64,000 nt of DNA, from contig NZ_JADQDF010000002.1 in the NCBI RefSeq assembly GCF_019263585.2, forward strand, positions 1 to 64,000. Direction: 5' to 3'. The DNA is from Pseudonocardia oceani (GTDB lineage: Bacteria > Actinomycetota > Actinomycetes > Mycobacteriales > Pseudonocardiaceae). Made by a program: the position numbers and the translations under genes. Positions within the stretch are counted from its first letter, which is position 1, and each line of letters begins with the position of its first letter. The notes below the pieces were generated by a model. That model ran no database searches and was not told the DNA's origin. It saw nothing but the letters and a program-made list of their open reading frames with translations. Of this stretch, positions 25,372-34,672 are shown piece after piece.

Positions 25372-26586
25372 GTGCACCTGTTCCTGGCCCTCGGGCGGTC
25401 CGGCTGGGGCGAGACCATCCTCGGGGTCGAGCTGGCCCGCGACCTCGTCCGCCTGGGTGAGGCGGTGCGCTTCGTCGCCCACGTCAGCATGGCGCCCGTC
25501 CTCGCAGGCGGCCCCTGGGATTGCGAGTTCGTCGGCGACGGGCCCGGTCCCCGGCTGTCGACCCGGCTGTCCGCCCACATCGCCCGGCACCGCGCGCAGT
25601 CCGTCGTCCTGGTCGACTTCGCCGTCGCCACGCGATCCCTGGAACGGCTGGGCGTGGATCCCGCGGACCTGCTCTCCTACGGCGTGCCGGTGATCGCGCT
25701 GGACTCGTGGAACAGCAGGGTCACGGGCCGGGAGATGGACGTCTACGGGCGGCGCACGGACGTGATGTCGCCCCTGATCGACGACCTGCGCCACCTCCTC
25801 GTCCCGTCACCGCTCTCCGCGCCGGTCGCGGCGCCCGGTGTGTACGGCGCGCTGCCCCCGCCGCTGTCCCCCGCCGCGCACCTGCGCGACGCTACCCGGC
25901 AACGCCTGGGCCTGACGCGCGGCGACAAGGTAGTGCTCGTCTGCACGGCCACGTGGCAGGAGCCGGGCTATCTCGCGACCGACCCCGTCCGGCGCGGGGT
26001 CTCGCTTGCGGGACGGGAGCTGATCTGCCTCTACACCCGGATGCTTGGCGCCGACGTGCACCTGGTGCACGTCGGACCCACCCGGTTCGAGGCGTCGGGT
26101 CTGCTGGGGGACAACTACCACCGGCTTCCGCCGATGCCGCCGCACGAGTTCGCGGAGCTCGTGCCCGGGGTCGACCTGCTCGTGTCGCTGAACATCTCCG
26201 CGACGACGGTCGCGCAGGCCGTCGCGAACGGCGTGCCCGCCCTGGTGCTGGGGTGCGACGGGGCGTCCGGGGAACGGGCCCGCGCGCGGCTCGGTCCCGA
26301 CCCACTGCTGCTGGACTGGGCCGCGAGACACCTGCCGCTGTACCCGTTCGACCTCTGGCCGCTCGGCCTCCGCCGGTTCCTGGCACCGCTGCTCGACCGC
26401 AACCCGTACAAGGACGTGGTCAACCAGACCGACGTGCTCGACGCCGACCGGTTTCACGCGGTCGCCTCCGCCCTGCTGAGGGACGGTGACGCCCGGCACC
26501 GGTACCGGCAGGACGCGCACGACTACACCGGGGCCGTAAGGGACCTACCCTCGGGTGGCGAGGTCCTGCTCTCGTTCCTTCACTGA
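25372..26586 (+). CDS. DUF6365-family protein (GT-B-like fold)
   Basis: 404 residues from a GTG. The start FLALGRSGWGETILGVELARDL and late segments (HLVHVGPTRFEASG, ATTVAQAVANGVPALVLG) match DUF6365 proteins, which look like GT-B glycosyltransferases and occur in natural-product and glycan clusters. The second half has the nucleotide-sugar-like pocket pattern SATTVAQAVANGVPALVLG. Substrate unknown. It is the first gene of the cluster. Confidence 0.75.
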   Translation: MHLFLALGRSGWGETILGVELARDLVRLGEAVRFVAHVSMAPVLAGGPWDCEFVGDGPGPRLSTRLSAHIARHRAQSVVLVDFAVATRSLERLGVDPADLLSYGVPVIALDSWNSRVTGREMDVYGRRTDVMSPLIDDLRHLLVPSPLSAPVAAPGVYGALPPPLSPAAHLRDATRQRLGLTRGDKVVLVCTATWQEPGYLATDPVRRGVSLAGRELICLYTRMLGADVHLVHVGPTRFEASGLLGDNYHRLPPMPPHEFAELVPGVDLLVSLNISATTVAQAVANGVPALVLGCDGASGERARARLGPDPLLLDWAARHLPLYPFDLWPLGLRRFLAPLLDRNPYKDVVNQTDVLDADRFHAVASALLRDGDARHRYRQDAHDYTGAVRDLPSGGEVLLSFLH

Positions 26587-26615
26587 CGGCACGACCGACC
26601 CGGAGGGGGACCCGC

Positions 26616-27686
26616 GTGCAGGAGGAAATCCGGTCGCTCACCGTCCAGTCGCACCGCGGGGAGTACCCCGTGCGCCGGATGCCGGTCACCCGGGCCCTGC
26701 CCGCTCACCCGCTCCCGTCCGACCGCTTCGTCGTCGACGAGCGGGTCCGCCAGCTCCACCCGGTCCTGGAGACCCTCGCACCCGACCGACAGACCCTCGC
26801 CGTCACCGCCGACGAGGAGCTGAAGTCGCTCGACGGCGTCACGGGGATCCTGTCCTGGCTGCTCGACTCCGGCTTCCACCGCGGCGGGACGCTTTACGTC
26901 GTCGGCGGGGGGACCGTACAGGACGCCGCGGCGTTTGCGGCGTCGGTGCTGCACCGCGGCGTCCCCTGGGTGTTCGTGCCGACCACGCTCCTGGCCCAGG
27001 GCGACAGCTGCATCGGCAGCAAGTCGTCGATCAACCACGGCGGCTATAAGAACCAGCTCGGGACGTTCTTCCCGCCTGCCGGGGTCATCGTCGACGACCA
27101 CTTCCTCACGACGCTGGCGCCGTCGGAGGTCCGCTCCGGCGTCGGCGAGATGCTCCACTACGCCGTCGTGGGCGGTGGCCAGTTGTTCGACGACTGGGAC
27201 CTTGCCCTCGCGGGCGGGTGGGACCGCCTAAGCACTCGCGAGATGAGCGCGCTGGCCATGCACGCGATGGCGGTCAAGCGCGACTTCGTGGAGCTCGACG
27301 AGTTCGACACCGGCGTCCGCAGGAACCTCAACTTTGGCCACACCTTCGGGCACGGGCTGGAGTTCGCCTCGGGGGGCCGCATCCCGCACGGCATCGCCGT
27401 CGCCTACGGGATCCTGCTGGCGAACGACTACGCGGCACAGCACGGCACCCTGGACCCCGCCACGAGGACGCGGGTGGAGCGCGTCGTGCGCCGCCTTGTC
27501 GACGGGAGCGAGCTCGCGCAGGTGAACGGGCGGGCCGTGTTCCAGGGCATGACCAAGGACAAAAAGCGCTCGGACGGCGAGATCGAGCTGATCCTGATCG
27601 AGGACCTGGGCAGACCCGTCCGCACGAGGGTGCCGCTCGACGGCCACCTCGAGCTGTTCATCGACGACCACCTCGCCGCATGGTGA
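26616..27686 (+). CDS. Dehydroquinate-synthase-like sugar phosphate cyclase
   Basis: 356 residues from a GTG with GGAGGGGGA upstream. The family blocks are present: VVGGGTVQDAAAF (NAD), PTTLLAQGDSCIGSKSSIN (AroB has PTTLLAQVDSSVGGK), KNQLGTFF, and the metal ligands in NFGHTFGHGLE. Such cyclases make dehydroquinate, 2-deoxy-scyllo-inosose or valiolone from sugar phosphates. The changed loop (GDSCIGS) rules out simple assignment as AroB; with an aminotransferase and a GmhA-like isomerase nearby, a cyclitol is possible (inference). Confidence 0.85.
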   Translation: MQEEIRSLTVQSHRGEYPVRRMPVTRALPAHPLPSDRFVVDERVRQLHPVLETLAPDRQTLAVTADEELKSLDGVTGILSWLLDSGFHRGGTLYVVGGGTVQDAAAFAASVLHRGVPWVFVPTTLLAQGDSCIGSKSSINHGGYKNQLGTFFPPAGVIVDDHFLTTLAPSEVRSGVGEMLHYAVVGGGQLFDDWDLALAGGWDRLSTREMSALAMHAMAVKRDFVELDEFDTGVRRNLNFGHTFGHGLEFASGGRIPHGIAVAYGILLANDYAAQHGTLDPATRTRVERVVRRLVDGSELAQVNGRAVFQGMTKDKKRSDGEIELILIEDLGRPVRTRVPLDGHLELFIDDHLAAW

Positions 27687-27731
27687 CCGGACGGGCCCGC
27701 GGTCCCGCCGCAGTGATGAGGAGTAAGCCAC

Positions 27732-29021
27732 ATGGGCCGTTACGACAAGTCGCAGGCATACCACGACCGGGCGCGCCGGACCCTGGCCCGGGGGGTGTCG
27801 TCGGCGATGAAGGCCACGCAGGCCCCGGTGCCGCTGTGCGCGAGCCACGGCCGCGGCAGCCGCGTCTGGGACATCGACGGCAACGAGTACCTCGACTTCG
27901 CCCTGTCGTTCGGCCCGATGCTGCTCGGGCAATCGCCGGCCGTCGTCCTGGAGGCGGTCCGCCGCCAGCTCGACTCCGGGATCGGGTTCGGCGCCGGGAA
28001 CGGCCACGAGGCCCCGCTCGCCGAGCTGATCTGCGAGGTCGTCCCCTCGGCCGAGCTGGTCATCTTCAGCAACACCGGCACGGAGGCGGTCCAGGCGGCG
28101 GTGAGGGTCGCCCGGGCGGCGACGGGGCGCACCCGCATCGTGAAGTTCCGCGGCCACTACCACGGCTGGCTCGACTCGGTCCACGTGTCGATCCCCGGCG
28201 TGCCCGGTGACGGGGCCGGGACGGGCGGGCAGGACCCGATGGCCGCTCTCTACACCACGACATGCGACTGGAACGACGTCGGGTCGCTCACGGCGGCGCT
28301 CGCCGATGACGTCGCCGCCGTGGTCATGGAGCCGATCAACGTCAACGGCGGGTGCTTCGCGCCGGAGCCGGGGTACCTCGAGGAAGTCCGCCGGATCACC
28401 CGCGAGGCCGGCATCCTGCTGATCTTCGACGAGGTGATCACGGGTTTCCGCGTCGCGCTCGGCGGGGCCCAGGAGCTCCTCGGGGTAACCCCCGACCTCA
28501 CTGTCCTGGGGAAGTCGATTGGGTCCGGCTTCCCCCTCAGTGCGGTGTGCGGCTCCCGCGACGTTCTGTCGGTCGTCGCGAGCGGGGTGGTCAACCACAT
28601 GGGCAACTTCAACGGCAATCCGCTCGCCGCCGCCGCCGGCCTCGCCACGGTGCGCCACCTCCGGGAGCACCGTTCGGCCGTCTACCCTCGGCTCGACGCC
28701 TCGATGCGGGCCGTCGCCGGGGCGTTCGAGCGGGCCCGCACGGAGCACGGCCTGCCGGTCCGGTTCAACCACACGGTCGGCGCGGGGTTCGGCTTCTCGT
28801 CGCCGGGCCCCGTACGCACCCACGAGGACCGGCTCCGGTCGGTCCCCGAGGACTACGGCGTGTTCGCCGCGCGCATGCTGGCCAGGGGCGTCCTCGTCCC
28901 GGCCCGCGGCCTCTGGTACGTCTCGACCGAGCACACCGACGACGACCTCGCCCGCTGCACGGCCACGATCGTGGCGGTGGCGGAGGAGCTCGTAGGACAG
29001 ATGAGCGGAGCGTCCCGGTGA
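27732..29021 (+). CDS. Class III PLP aminotransferase (GSA-aminomutase-like)
   Basis: 429 residues. FSNTGTEAVQAAVRVARA binds the PLP phosphate, FDEVITGFR holds the pyridine-nitrogen aspartate and the Schiff-base lysine is in VLGKSIGSGFPLSAV. AGGAG precedes the ATG. Close in pattern to glutamate-1-semialdehyde aminomutase, but context suggests a sugar or cyclitol ketone as amino acceptor. Stop overlaps the dehydrogenase start. Confidence 0.85.
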   Translation: MGRYDKSQAYHDRARRTLARGVSSAMKATQAPVPLCASHGRGSRVWDIDGNEYLDFALSFGPMLLGQSPAVVLEAVRRQLDSGIGFGAGNGHEAPLAELICEVVPSAELVIFSNTGTEAVQAAVRVARAATGRTRIVKFRGHYHGWLDSVHVSIPGVPGDGAGTGGQDPMAALYTTTCDWNDVGSLTAALADDVAAVVMEPINVNGGCFAPEPGYLEEVRRITREAGILLIFDEVITGFRVALGGAQELLGVTPDLTVLGKSIGSGFPLSAVCGSRDVLSVVASGVVNHMGNFNGNPLAAAAGLATVRHLREHRSAVYPRLDASMRAVAGAFERARTEHGLPVRFNHTVGAGFGFSSPGPVRTHEDRLRSVPEDYGVFAARMLARGVLVPARGLWYVSTEHTDDDLARCTATIVAVAEELVGQMSGASR

Positions 29022-30118
29022 AGGCCGTGGTCGCGACGGCGCCCGGGGCCGGCCGAGTGGAGCTGCGGGACGTAGCGGACCCGCGGTGCAGCCCCGACCA
29101 GGCGCTGGTCCGCGTGGAGGCCGTCGGCATCTGCGGCAGCGAGATCCACATCCAGCACGGCAACGTCTCGTGGGACATGACCTACCCCGTGACGCTCGGT
29201 CACGAGTTCTCCGGCATCGTCACCGAGGTCGGCGACGAGGTGACGCTGTTCGCCGTCGGGGACCGGGTGGTCTCGGAGACGGCGGCCGGGATCGACACCA
29301 GGAACGAGTGGTACCGGACCGGCACGTACAACCTCGACCCGCACCGACGCGGGTTCGGAGCCCGGGCCGACGGGGGGATGGCCGAGCGCGTCGCAGTCCC
29401 GGAGCGGTGCCTGCACCGGCTGCCCGACGCGGTCTCCTTCCGGCAGGGCGCACTGGTCGAGCCCCTCTGCGTGGCCTACCAGGCGACGTGCGTGCAGACC
29501 CGGATCCGGCCCGGCGATGCCGTCGTGGTGGTCGGCGCGGGAACGATCGGGGTGCTGAGCGCCTGGCTCGCCACCCGGTCGGGCGCGGGCCCGGTGCTGG
29601 TGGTCGGGCGCCCGGACGACGCGTCCCGGGCCCCGACCGTCGGCGCCCTCGGTCCGATCGAGATCGTGACCTCGATCGACGACGCCCACGCGTGGCTCGC
29701 CGACCGCGGCCGCGACGGAGCCGACAAGGTCATCGACGCCGCGGGGGCCAGCGCGGCGCTCCATACGGCCCTCGCGCTGGCCCGGCCGAACGCCCAGGTG
29801 ACCAAGGTCGGGTGGGGCCGCGAACCGTACGGGCACTCCCTCGACCCGATCGTGGCCAAGCAACTGACGCTGCGGGGCAGCTTCTCGCACACCTGGCCGG
29901 TCTGGGAGCGCGTCCTGCGCCTGCTCGGGGACGGCGACGGCGCGACCGTCGAGCGCATCGTCGGGTGGGAGGGACCGCTCGAGCAATGGGCGACGGGCTT
30001 CGGTCTCCAGGCGGACGGCAGCGTTATCAAGGCCATGCTCCTGCCCCGGGGCGACGACCCCGTCCGCCCGTCGGCTCAGCGGCCGCCGGACACGTCGAGT
30101 ATCGAGCCCACGCAGTAG
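29018..30118 (+). CDS. MDR-family alcohol/sugar dehydrogenase
   Basis: 366 residues from a GTG overlapping the previous stop. Catalytic zinc ligands are visible in GICGSEIHI and GHEFSG, and the NAD loop VVVVGAGTIGVLS is intact. The structural-zinc cysteine lobe is absent (ETAAGIDTRNEWYRTGTYN), as in some sorbitol-type members. With the aminotransferase it could oxidise a hydroxyl to the ketone to be aminated. Its end overlaps the convergent SDR gene by 43 bp. Confidence 0.85.
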   Translation: MKAVVATAPGAGRVELRDVADPRCSPDQALVRVEAVGICGSEIHIQHGNVSWDMTYPVTLGHEFSGIVTEVGDEVTLFAVGDRVVSETAAGIDTRNEWYRTGTYNLDPHRRGFGARADGGMAERVAVPERCLHRLPDAVSFRQGALVEPLCVAYQATCVQTRIRPGDAVVVVGAGTIGVLSAWLATRSGAGPVLVVGRPDDASRAPTVGALGPIEIVTSIDDAHAWLADRGRDGADKVIDAAGASAALHTALALARPNAQVTKVGWGREPYGHSLDPIVAKQLTLRGSFSHTWPVWERVLRLLGDGDGATVERIVGWEGPLEQWATGFGLQADGSVIKAMLLPRGDDPVRPSAQRPPDTSSIEPTQ

Positions 30119-30828
30119 GACGCGGCGTCGCTGAGCAGCCATACCACGGCGGCGGCCACCTCCGCCGGTTCGGCCGCTCGGCCGATCGGGATCCCGGATT
30201 CCCGCTCGCGGACGCGGGTCGGTTGGCCGTTGCGTGCGTGGATCTCGGTCCGGGTGGTCCCGGGGCGCACGACGTTGACCCGGATGCCCTCGGCAGCGAC
30301 CTCCCGCGCCAGGCCGATCCCCAGGGCGTCGACGGCGCCCTTGCTGGCCGCATAGTCGACGTACTCGCCGGCCGCGCCGATCCGGCTCGCCGCCGACGAC
30401 ACCAGCACGAGGGCGCCGCCCCCGTGACCGTCCGCCGTCGACATGATCCTGACGGCCTCGCGACAGCACAAGATCGTGCCGAGGACGTTCACGTCGAGCA
30501 CCCGCCGCACGCGCTCGGCCGTGACGTCCCTCAGCCGGAGAGGGGGCGCCACCACGCCGGCGTTGGCGACCACGCCCCGGACGGTGCCGACCCGCCCGGC
30601 CGCCCGGAAGAGGGCCAGAACGTCACCCTCGTCGGCGATGTCGGCGCGGACTGCCCAGGCCGCGCCGCCGTCGCGCCGAATCGCCGACACGACCGCGTCC
30701 GCCCGGTGCTCCGCCTCGACGTAGCTGAGGACGACGGCCCAGCCCGCCGCCGCGGCCTGCGCGGCCACGTGCGCCCCGATGCCACGGCTCCCCCCCGTGA
30801 CGACTAGAACGCCCGTCCCGCGGGTCAC
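30076..30828 (-). CDS. Short-chain dehydrogenase/reductase
   Basis: 250 residues. Classical SDR features: VVTGGSRGIGAHVA nucleotide loop, NAG in VVANAGVV, catalytic Ser (LVSSAAS) and Tyr-x3-Lys (YAASKGA). Together with the GmhA-like gene it runs opposite to the rest of the cluster. Redox tailoring of the cluster product is likely. Confidence 0.9.
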   Translation of the reverse strand: MTRGTGVLVVTGGSRGIGAHVAAQAAAAGWAVVLSYVEAEHRADAVVSAIRRDGGAAWAVRADIADEGDVLALFRAAGRVGTVRGVVANAGVVAPPLRLRDVTAERVRRVLDVNVLGTILCCREAVRIMSTADGHGGGALVLVSSAASRIGAAGEYVDYAASKGAVDALGIGLAREVAAEGIRVNVVRPGTTRTEIHARNGQPTRVRERESGIPIGRAAEPAEVAAAVVWLLSDAASYCVGSILDVSGGR

Positions 30829-31412
30829 CCGGGGAACCCGGTGAGCAGCCGCTCCCGGGTCTCGTACATGAAGGTGCAGTACATGGCGTGCATGACAGCC
30901 GACGCCACATCCTCGGCGATGCCCGGTTCAGCGGATCCGAGCAGGATTGGGCAGTCGGCTAGCCGGGCCGTCGTGCTCTCGGGGGTGCCGACGAGGGCGA
31001 TCACCAGGACGTGATGGCGCGCGGCCGCGGTGATCGTGTTGTTGACACCGGCACTCTCACCCGAGACCGAGAAGGCGCACAGGACGTCGCCCGGCCGGGC
31101 GTTGCACTCGAAGACGGCCTGGAGCGCGTAGTCGGCACCGAAGTCGTTGGTCGCCGCGCTCAGCGCCGCGGCGTCGGCACCAAGGTTGGAGGCGCGGAAC
31201 GGGCGCCCGCCGGAGCGTCGGGTGTTCAGGGTCAGCCCGATGGCCAGGTGCGACGCCAGGGCACTGCCACCGCCGTTGCCCACCGTCCAGACGGTCGCGT
31301 CGCGGCCCCGCGCCTCGTCGAGCAGGCCGACGGCCCGGTCGACGGCCTCAAGGTCGACGGTCGCGGCCACCCGTCGCCAGGTGTCGAGGTAACGCCCGGC
31401 GAAGCTCATCAT
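30825..31412 (-). CDS. GmhA-like SIS-domain sugar phosphate isomerase
   Basis: 195 residues. TVGNGGGSALASHLAIGL, FSVSGESAGVNNTI and the overall length match sedoheptulose 7-phosphate isomerase GmhA. It overlaps the SDR gene (GTGA). GmhA makes heptose 7-phosphate; here it could supply heptose to the GT2 or a sedoheptulose-type substrate to the cyclase. Alternative ATG at 31409. Confidence 0.85.
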   Translation of the reverse strand: MMSFAGRYLDTWRRVAATVDLEAVDRAVGLLDEARGRDATVWTVGNGGGSALASHLAIGLTLNTRRSGGRPFRASNLGADAAALSAATNDFGADYALQAVFECNARPGDVLCAFSVSGESAGVNNTITAAARHHVLVIALVGTPESTTARLADCPILLGSAEPGIAEDVASAVMHAMYCTFMYETRERLLTGFPG

Positions 31413-31611
31413 CGTTCGACCCGTCCCCCGCCGTCCGGCCCCGGGTCTCCCGAGTCACCGTCCGCACGATACCGAAACGTCGGGCTCGACCCCGGGGATT
31501 GGCGGGTACGATGCCGAGGAAGTGCGTGACGCCCGACATGCGGTCGCTTGTGAAGACACCACCGATACCGAGCCCGCCGACGGACGACGAGACGTATGGG
31601 GAAGGGCGCAC

Positions 31612-32607
31612 TTGTCCACCGACGCGATCTACGTGCCGCCCCAACGCATCGGCATCACGGAGATCGGCGAGAACGACGCCATTCGGGTGGCGGCGACGGT
31701 CGAGGCGGCGTGCGAGGTGTTCGCCCTGCACGACTATGTCGTCGCCGAACTCGTGAAGCACTCGAACGTGACGGCGCGGCTCGTCTCCACCACGGGTCCG
31801 CCGCTGGCGCTGCGCCTGCGCACCGCACCGGGTGTCGACGGCCGGACCGAGTTCGCGTGGCTGGACGCGGTGCGCCGGGGGACGGACCTCGCCGTCGTCG
31901 AGCCTTTCGCCGAGGAGTTCGACCGCACGCTCCGCATGGTCACCGGCCCGGACGGGCGGCCCGTGGAGTGCGCCCTGTTCCGGTGGGCCGAGGGCAGGCC
32001 GCTAGCCGCTGACCTCACCGAGGTCAACTACCACGCGCTCGGCCGCATGAGCGCCCGGCTCCACCGGTTCTCGTCGACGTGGACCCCTCCGTCGGGGCTG
32101 AGGCCGCTGGTCTGGGACCGGACCATGTACTACGGGGGGACCTCCCTCGTCATCGGCGACGACCGATACCTAGAGGTCGTGTCGCGGCGGGACGCGGCGA
32201 CGGTGCACGACGTCGTGCGCGAGGCGGACCGCGAGCTCGCGCGGCTCGCGCGGGCGGCGGACCGGATGTTCCTGCACGGCAACATCGAGATGTGGAACGT
32301 CCTGACGACCGGCCCCGGCGAGCTCCGCCTCCTCGACTTCGAGGACGTGATGGTCGGACCTCCGGTGCTCGACGTCGCCGTGACCCTGTTCTACGGGCGG
32401 GAGCGGGCGGACCACGGCGCACTGGTCAGGGCGTACGAGGCCGGCTACCGCACCGTCCGGGAGTGGCCGGTGCGCGACCGCCGGCAGATGGACCTGCTCG
32501 TCGCGGCTCGGGCGGCGATGCTGCTGAACCACGGCCTGCAGACCGAGGCGGACCCGCGGTCGGTGACGGAACGGCTGCTGCCGTTGATCCTCGCCGCGGC
32601 CGCGTAG
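31612..32607 (+). CDS. Phosphotransferase (APH/kinase-like) protein
   Basis: About 331 residues. The kinase-like C-lobe is clear: FLHGNIEMWNVL (catalytic loop) and RLLDFEDVMVGPPVLDVAVTL (metal loop). The N-lobe is variable. TTG at 31612 with GAAGGG upstream is my choice; a GTG at 31522 would add 30 residues. In a cluster with GmhA it may phosphorylate a heptose or cyclitol, or be a self-resistance enzyme. Confidence 0.7.
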   Translation: MSTDAIYVPPQRIGITEIGENDAIRVAATVEAACEVFALHDYVVAELVKHSNVTARLVSTTGPPLALRLRTAPGVDGRTEFAWLDAVRRGTDLAVVEPFAEEFDRTLRMVTGPDGRPVECALFRWAEGRPLAADLTEVNYHALGRMSARLHRFSSTWTPPSGLRPLVWDRTMYYGGTSLVIGDDRYLEVVSRRDAATVHDVVREADRELARLARAADRMFLHGNIEMWNVLTTGPGELRLLDFEDVMVGPPVLDVAVTLFYGRERADHGALVRAYEAGYRTVREWPVRDRRQMDLLVAARAAMLLNHGLQTEADPRSVTERLLPLILAAAA

Positions 32608-32615
32608 GAACGACG

Positions 32616-33539
32616 ATGATCGACGGACAGCCGGTGAGCCTGCTGATCAGCTCCCGGAACCGCCCGACGCTCCTGCTCGCCGCCATCCAATCCGTCCTGA
32701 AGGGGTCCGCGCTGCCGGACGAGATGGTCGTCGTCGACCAGAGCGACAACGTCAACGAGACGGTGGCCGCCCTGATGCCCCCCGCCGCCATGACCTTCCG
32801 CTACATCAGGTCGGCGACCACCGGCATCAGCCGCAGTCGCAACATCGCGTTCCGCGCGGCCCGTCACCCCCTCATCGTCGTCATCGACGACGACTGCGTC
32901 GTCACCCGCACCTGGCTCGAGGACATCGTGCGGGCGCTCCTCGCCGCGGGGCCGACGGCGGTCGTCACCGGCCGCGTGCTGGCGGGCGAGCAGCACGAGG
33001 AGGGCGCGTTCGCCCCTTCGCTGCACCTGGCGGACGAACCAGTGACGTTCGCGGGACGCATCACCACCGACCCGCTGGCCACGTTCAACTTCGCGCTCCA
33101 CGCGGCCACCTACGCGGCCGTCGGACCGTTCGACACGCGGATTGGGCCGGGAACCCGCTTCCCGTCCTCGGAAGACAACGACTACGGCTACCGGCTGCTG
33201 CTGGCGGGGTACACGATCGTCTTCGAACCGGGGGCCGTGGTCCACCACCAGGCGTGGAGGACGGCGGCGAACTACGTGGCGGTCCGTTACGCCTACGGTC
33301 GCGGACAGGGCGGGTACTACGGCAAGCACCTCGCGGGTGGCGACTGGTACATGCTCCGGAAACTGGCGCACGCCCTGGGGCGACGCGCCCGCCGGATGGC
33401 GGCGGGTGACCGGCTGGGCGTCATGGGCGAGCTGGCCTGGATCGGCGGCTGGGTCGCCGGCGTCGCGACCTGGCTGCTGCGCCCGGGGCGGCTCGACGAC
33501 CGGGTGACCAGGTCCCCGGACGGGTCGCGGGGGTGGTGA
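32616..33539 (+). CDS. Family 2 glycosyltransferase
   Basis: 307 residues. SLLISSRNRPTLLLAAIQSV begins the GT-A fold, VVIDDDCVV is the DxD metal motif and SSEDNDYGYRLLLAG carries the catalytic acid (ED). A C-terminal hydrophobic segment near residues 265-290 may anchor it to the membrane. It would transfer an activated sugar to a lipid or cyclitol acceptor. Confidence 0.85.
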   Translation: MIDGQPVSLLISSRNRPTLLLAAIQSVLKGSALPDEMVVVDQSDNVNETVAALMPPAAMTFRYIRSATTGISRSRNIAFRAARHPLIVVIDDDCVVTRTWLEDIVRALLAAGPTAVVTGRVLAGEQHEEGAFAPSLHLADEPVTFAGRITTDPLATFNFALHAATYAAVGPFDTRIGPGTRFPSSEDNDYGYRLLLAGYTIVFEPGAVVHHQAWRTAANYVAVRYAYGRGQGGYYGKHLAGGDWYMLRKLAHALGRRARRMAAGDRLGVMGELAWIGGWVAGVATWLLRPGRLDDRVTRSPDGSRGW

Positions 33540-33549
33540 CCGCACCGTC

Positions 33550-34662
33550 GTGCACGTGTCGACCTCTCTGACCACCCTGAGCGGGCGCACGGTCCTGATC
33601 ACCGGGCACAGCGGCTTCATCGGGTCGTGGCTGTCCGTGCTGCTCGCGGCGGCGGGGACGCGGGTCGTCGGCTACTCGCTGTCCGACGACGCCGTGAGCA
33701 GCGCCCGGGCGGGGTGGCTGGAGCGCCGGGCCGTCGTCGACGTGCGCGGGGACGTCCGCAACCTCCGCACGCTCCTCGAGACGGTCCGGGTGCACCGGCC
33801 CGACCTCCTGGTGCACCTCGCCGCGCAGCCGATCCTGCGGACCGGGTTCGTCGAGCCCCACCGGACATTCGACGTGAACATCAACGGCTCGCTGTCCGTG
33901 CTCGAGGCGGTCCGGTCCGGCAGCGTGCCCGCGCTGGTCCACGTGACCTCGGACAAGTGCTACGCCCCGACGGGCGTCGACTCCCCGCCGCTCACCGAGC
34001 TGTCCCCGATCGGCGGCACCGGGCCGTACCCCGCCTCGAAGTCGATCGCCGAGCTGCTGTTCGGCGAGTTCGACGCCCTGATGCCCCCCGGTGCGGCGAT
34101 CGCGTCGGTCCGGCTCGGCAACGTCATCGGAGGAGGCGACGAAGCGGACCGTCTGACGCCGAACGCCCTCCGCGCGTTCGGCTCGGGCCGGCCGTTCGCC
34201 GTGCGCGACCCCGCGGCCAGGCGTCCCTTCCAGCACGTCCTCGACGTGGTGTCCGGCCTGTCGCAGCTCGCCGCCGGGCTGCTGGACCGGCGGGTCGTCA
34301 GCGGGCTGGCGTTGAACTTCGCCCCGCCGACGGCCGGAGAACTCACCGCGGACCTCGTGGCGGAGCTGGCCCGCGCCTGGGGACCGGACGCGACCGTCGG
34401 CGACGCACCGGTGCCGACCGACTTCCCCGAACAACTGGCCGTCCGGCTGGACGGGAGCAGGGCGGCGGCGCTCCTCGGCTGGGAGCACCGGCTCGACCTA
34501 CGGGACGCCGCGTCGTGGACCGTGGCCTGGGCCAGGATGCGGGGCCGCGGGGCCGACCCCGCGGACGTCACCGCGCGCCAGACGCAGGAGTTCCTCGACC
34601 TGCCGGTGGGCGTCGGCGCCCGCGCACGGTCGTCGGCCCACCCGGCGGCGGACGGGCGGTAG
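33550..34662 (+). CDS. NDP-sugar 4,6-dehydratase-like (CDP-glucose type)
   Basis: 370 residues. The Rossmann start VLITGHSGFIGSWLSVLLAA, the HLAAQPILR block and VTSDKCYAP mirror CDP-glucose 4,6-dehydratase (RfbG/DdhB). The catalytic Tyr-x3-Lys is replaced by YPASKSIAE, which keeps both residues. It probably makes a 4-keto-6-deoxy or related nucleotide sugar for the cluster glycosyltransferases. Confidence 0.8.
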   Translation: MHVSTSLTTLSGRTVLITGHSGFIGSWLSVLLAAAGTRVVGYSLSDDAVSSARAGWLERRAVVDVRGDVRNLRTLLETVRVHRPDLLVHLAAQPILRTGFVEPHRTFDVNINGSLSVLEAVRSGSVPALVHVTSDKCYAPTGVDSPPLTELSPIGGTGPYPASKSIAELLFGEFDALMPPGAAIASVRLGNVIGGGDEADRLTPNALRAFGSGRPFAVRDPAARRPFQHVLDVVSGLSQLAAGLLDRRVVSGLALNFAPPTAGELTADLVAELARAWGPDATVGDAPVPTDFPEQLAVRLDGSRAAALLGWEHRLDLRDAASWTVAWARMRGRGADPADVTARQTQEFLDLPVGVGARARSSAHPAADGR

Positions 34663-34672
34663 GTTGCGGCGG

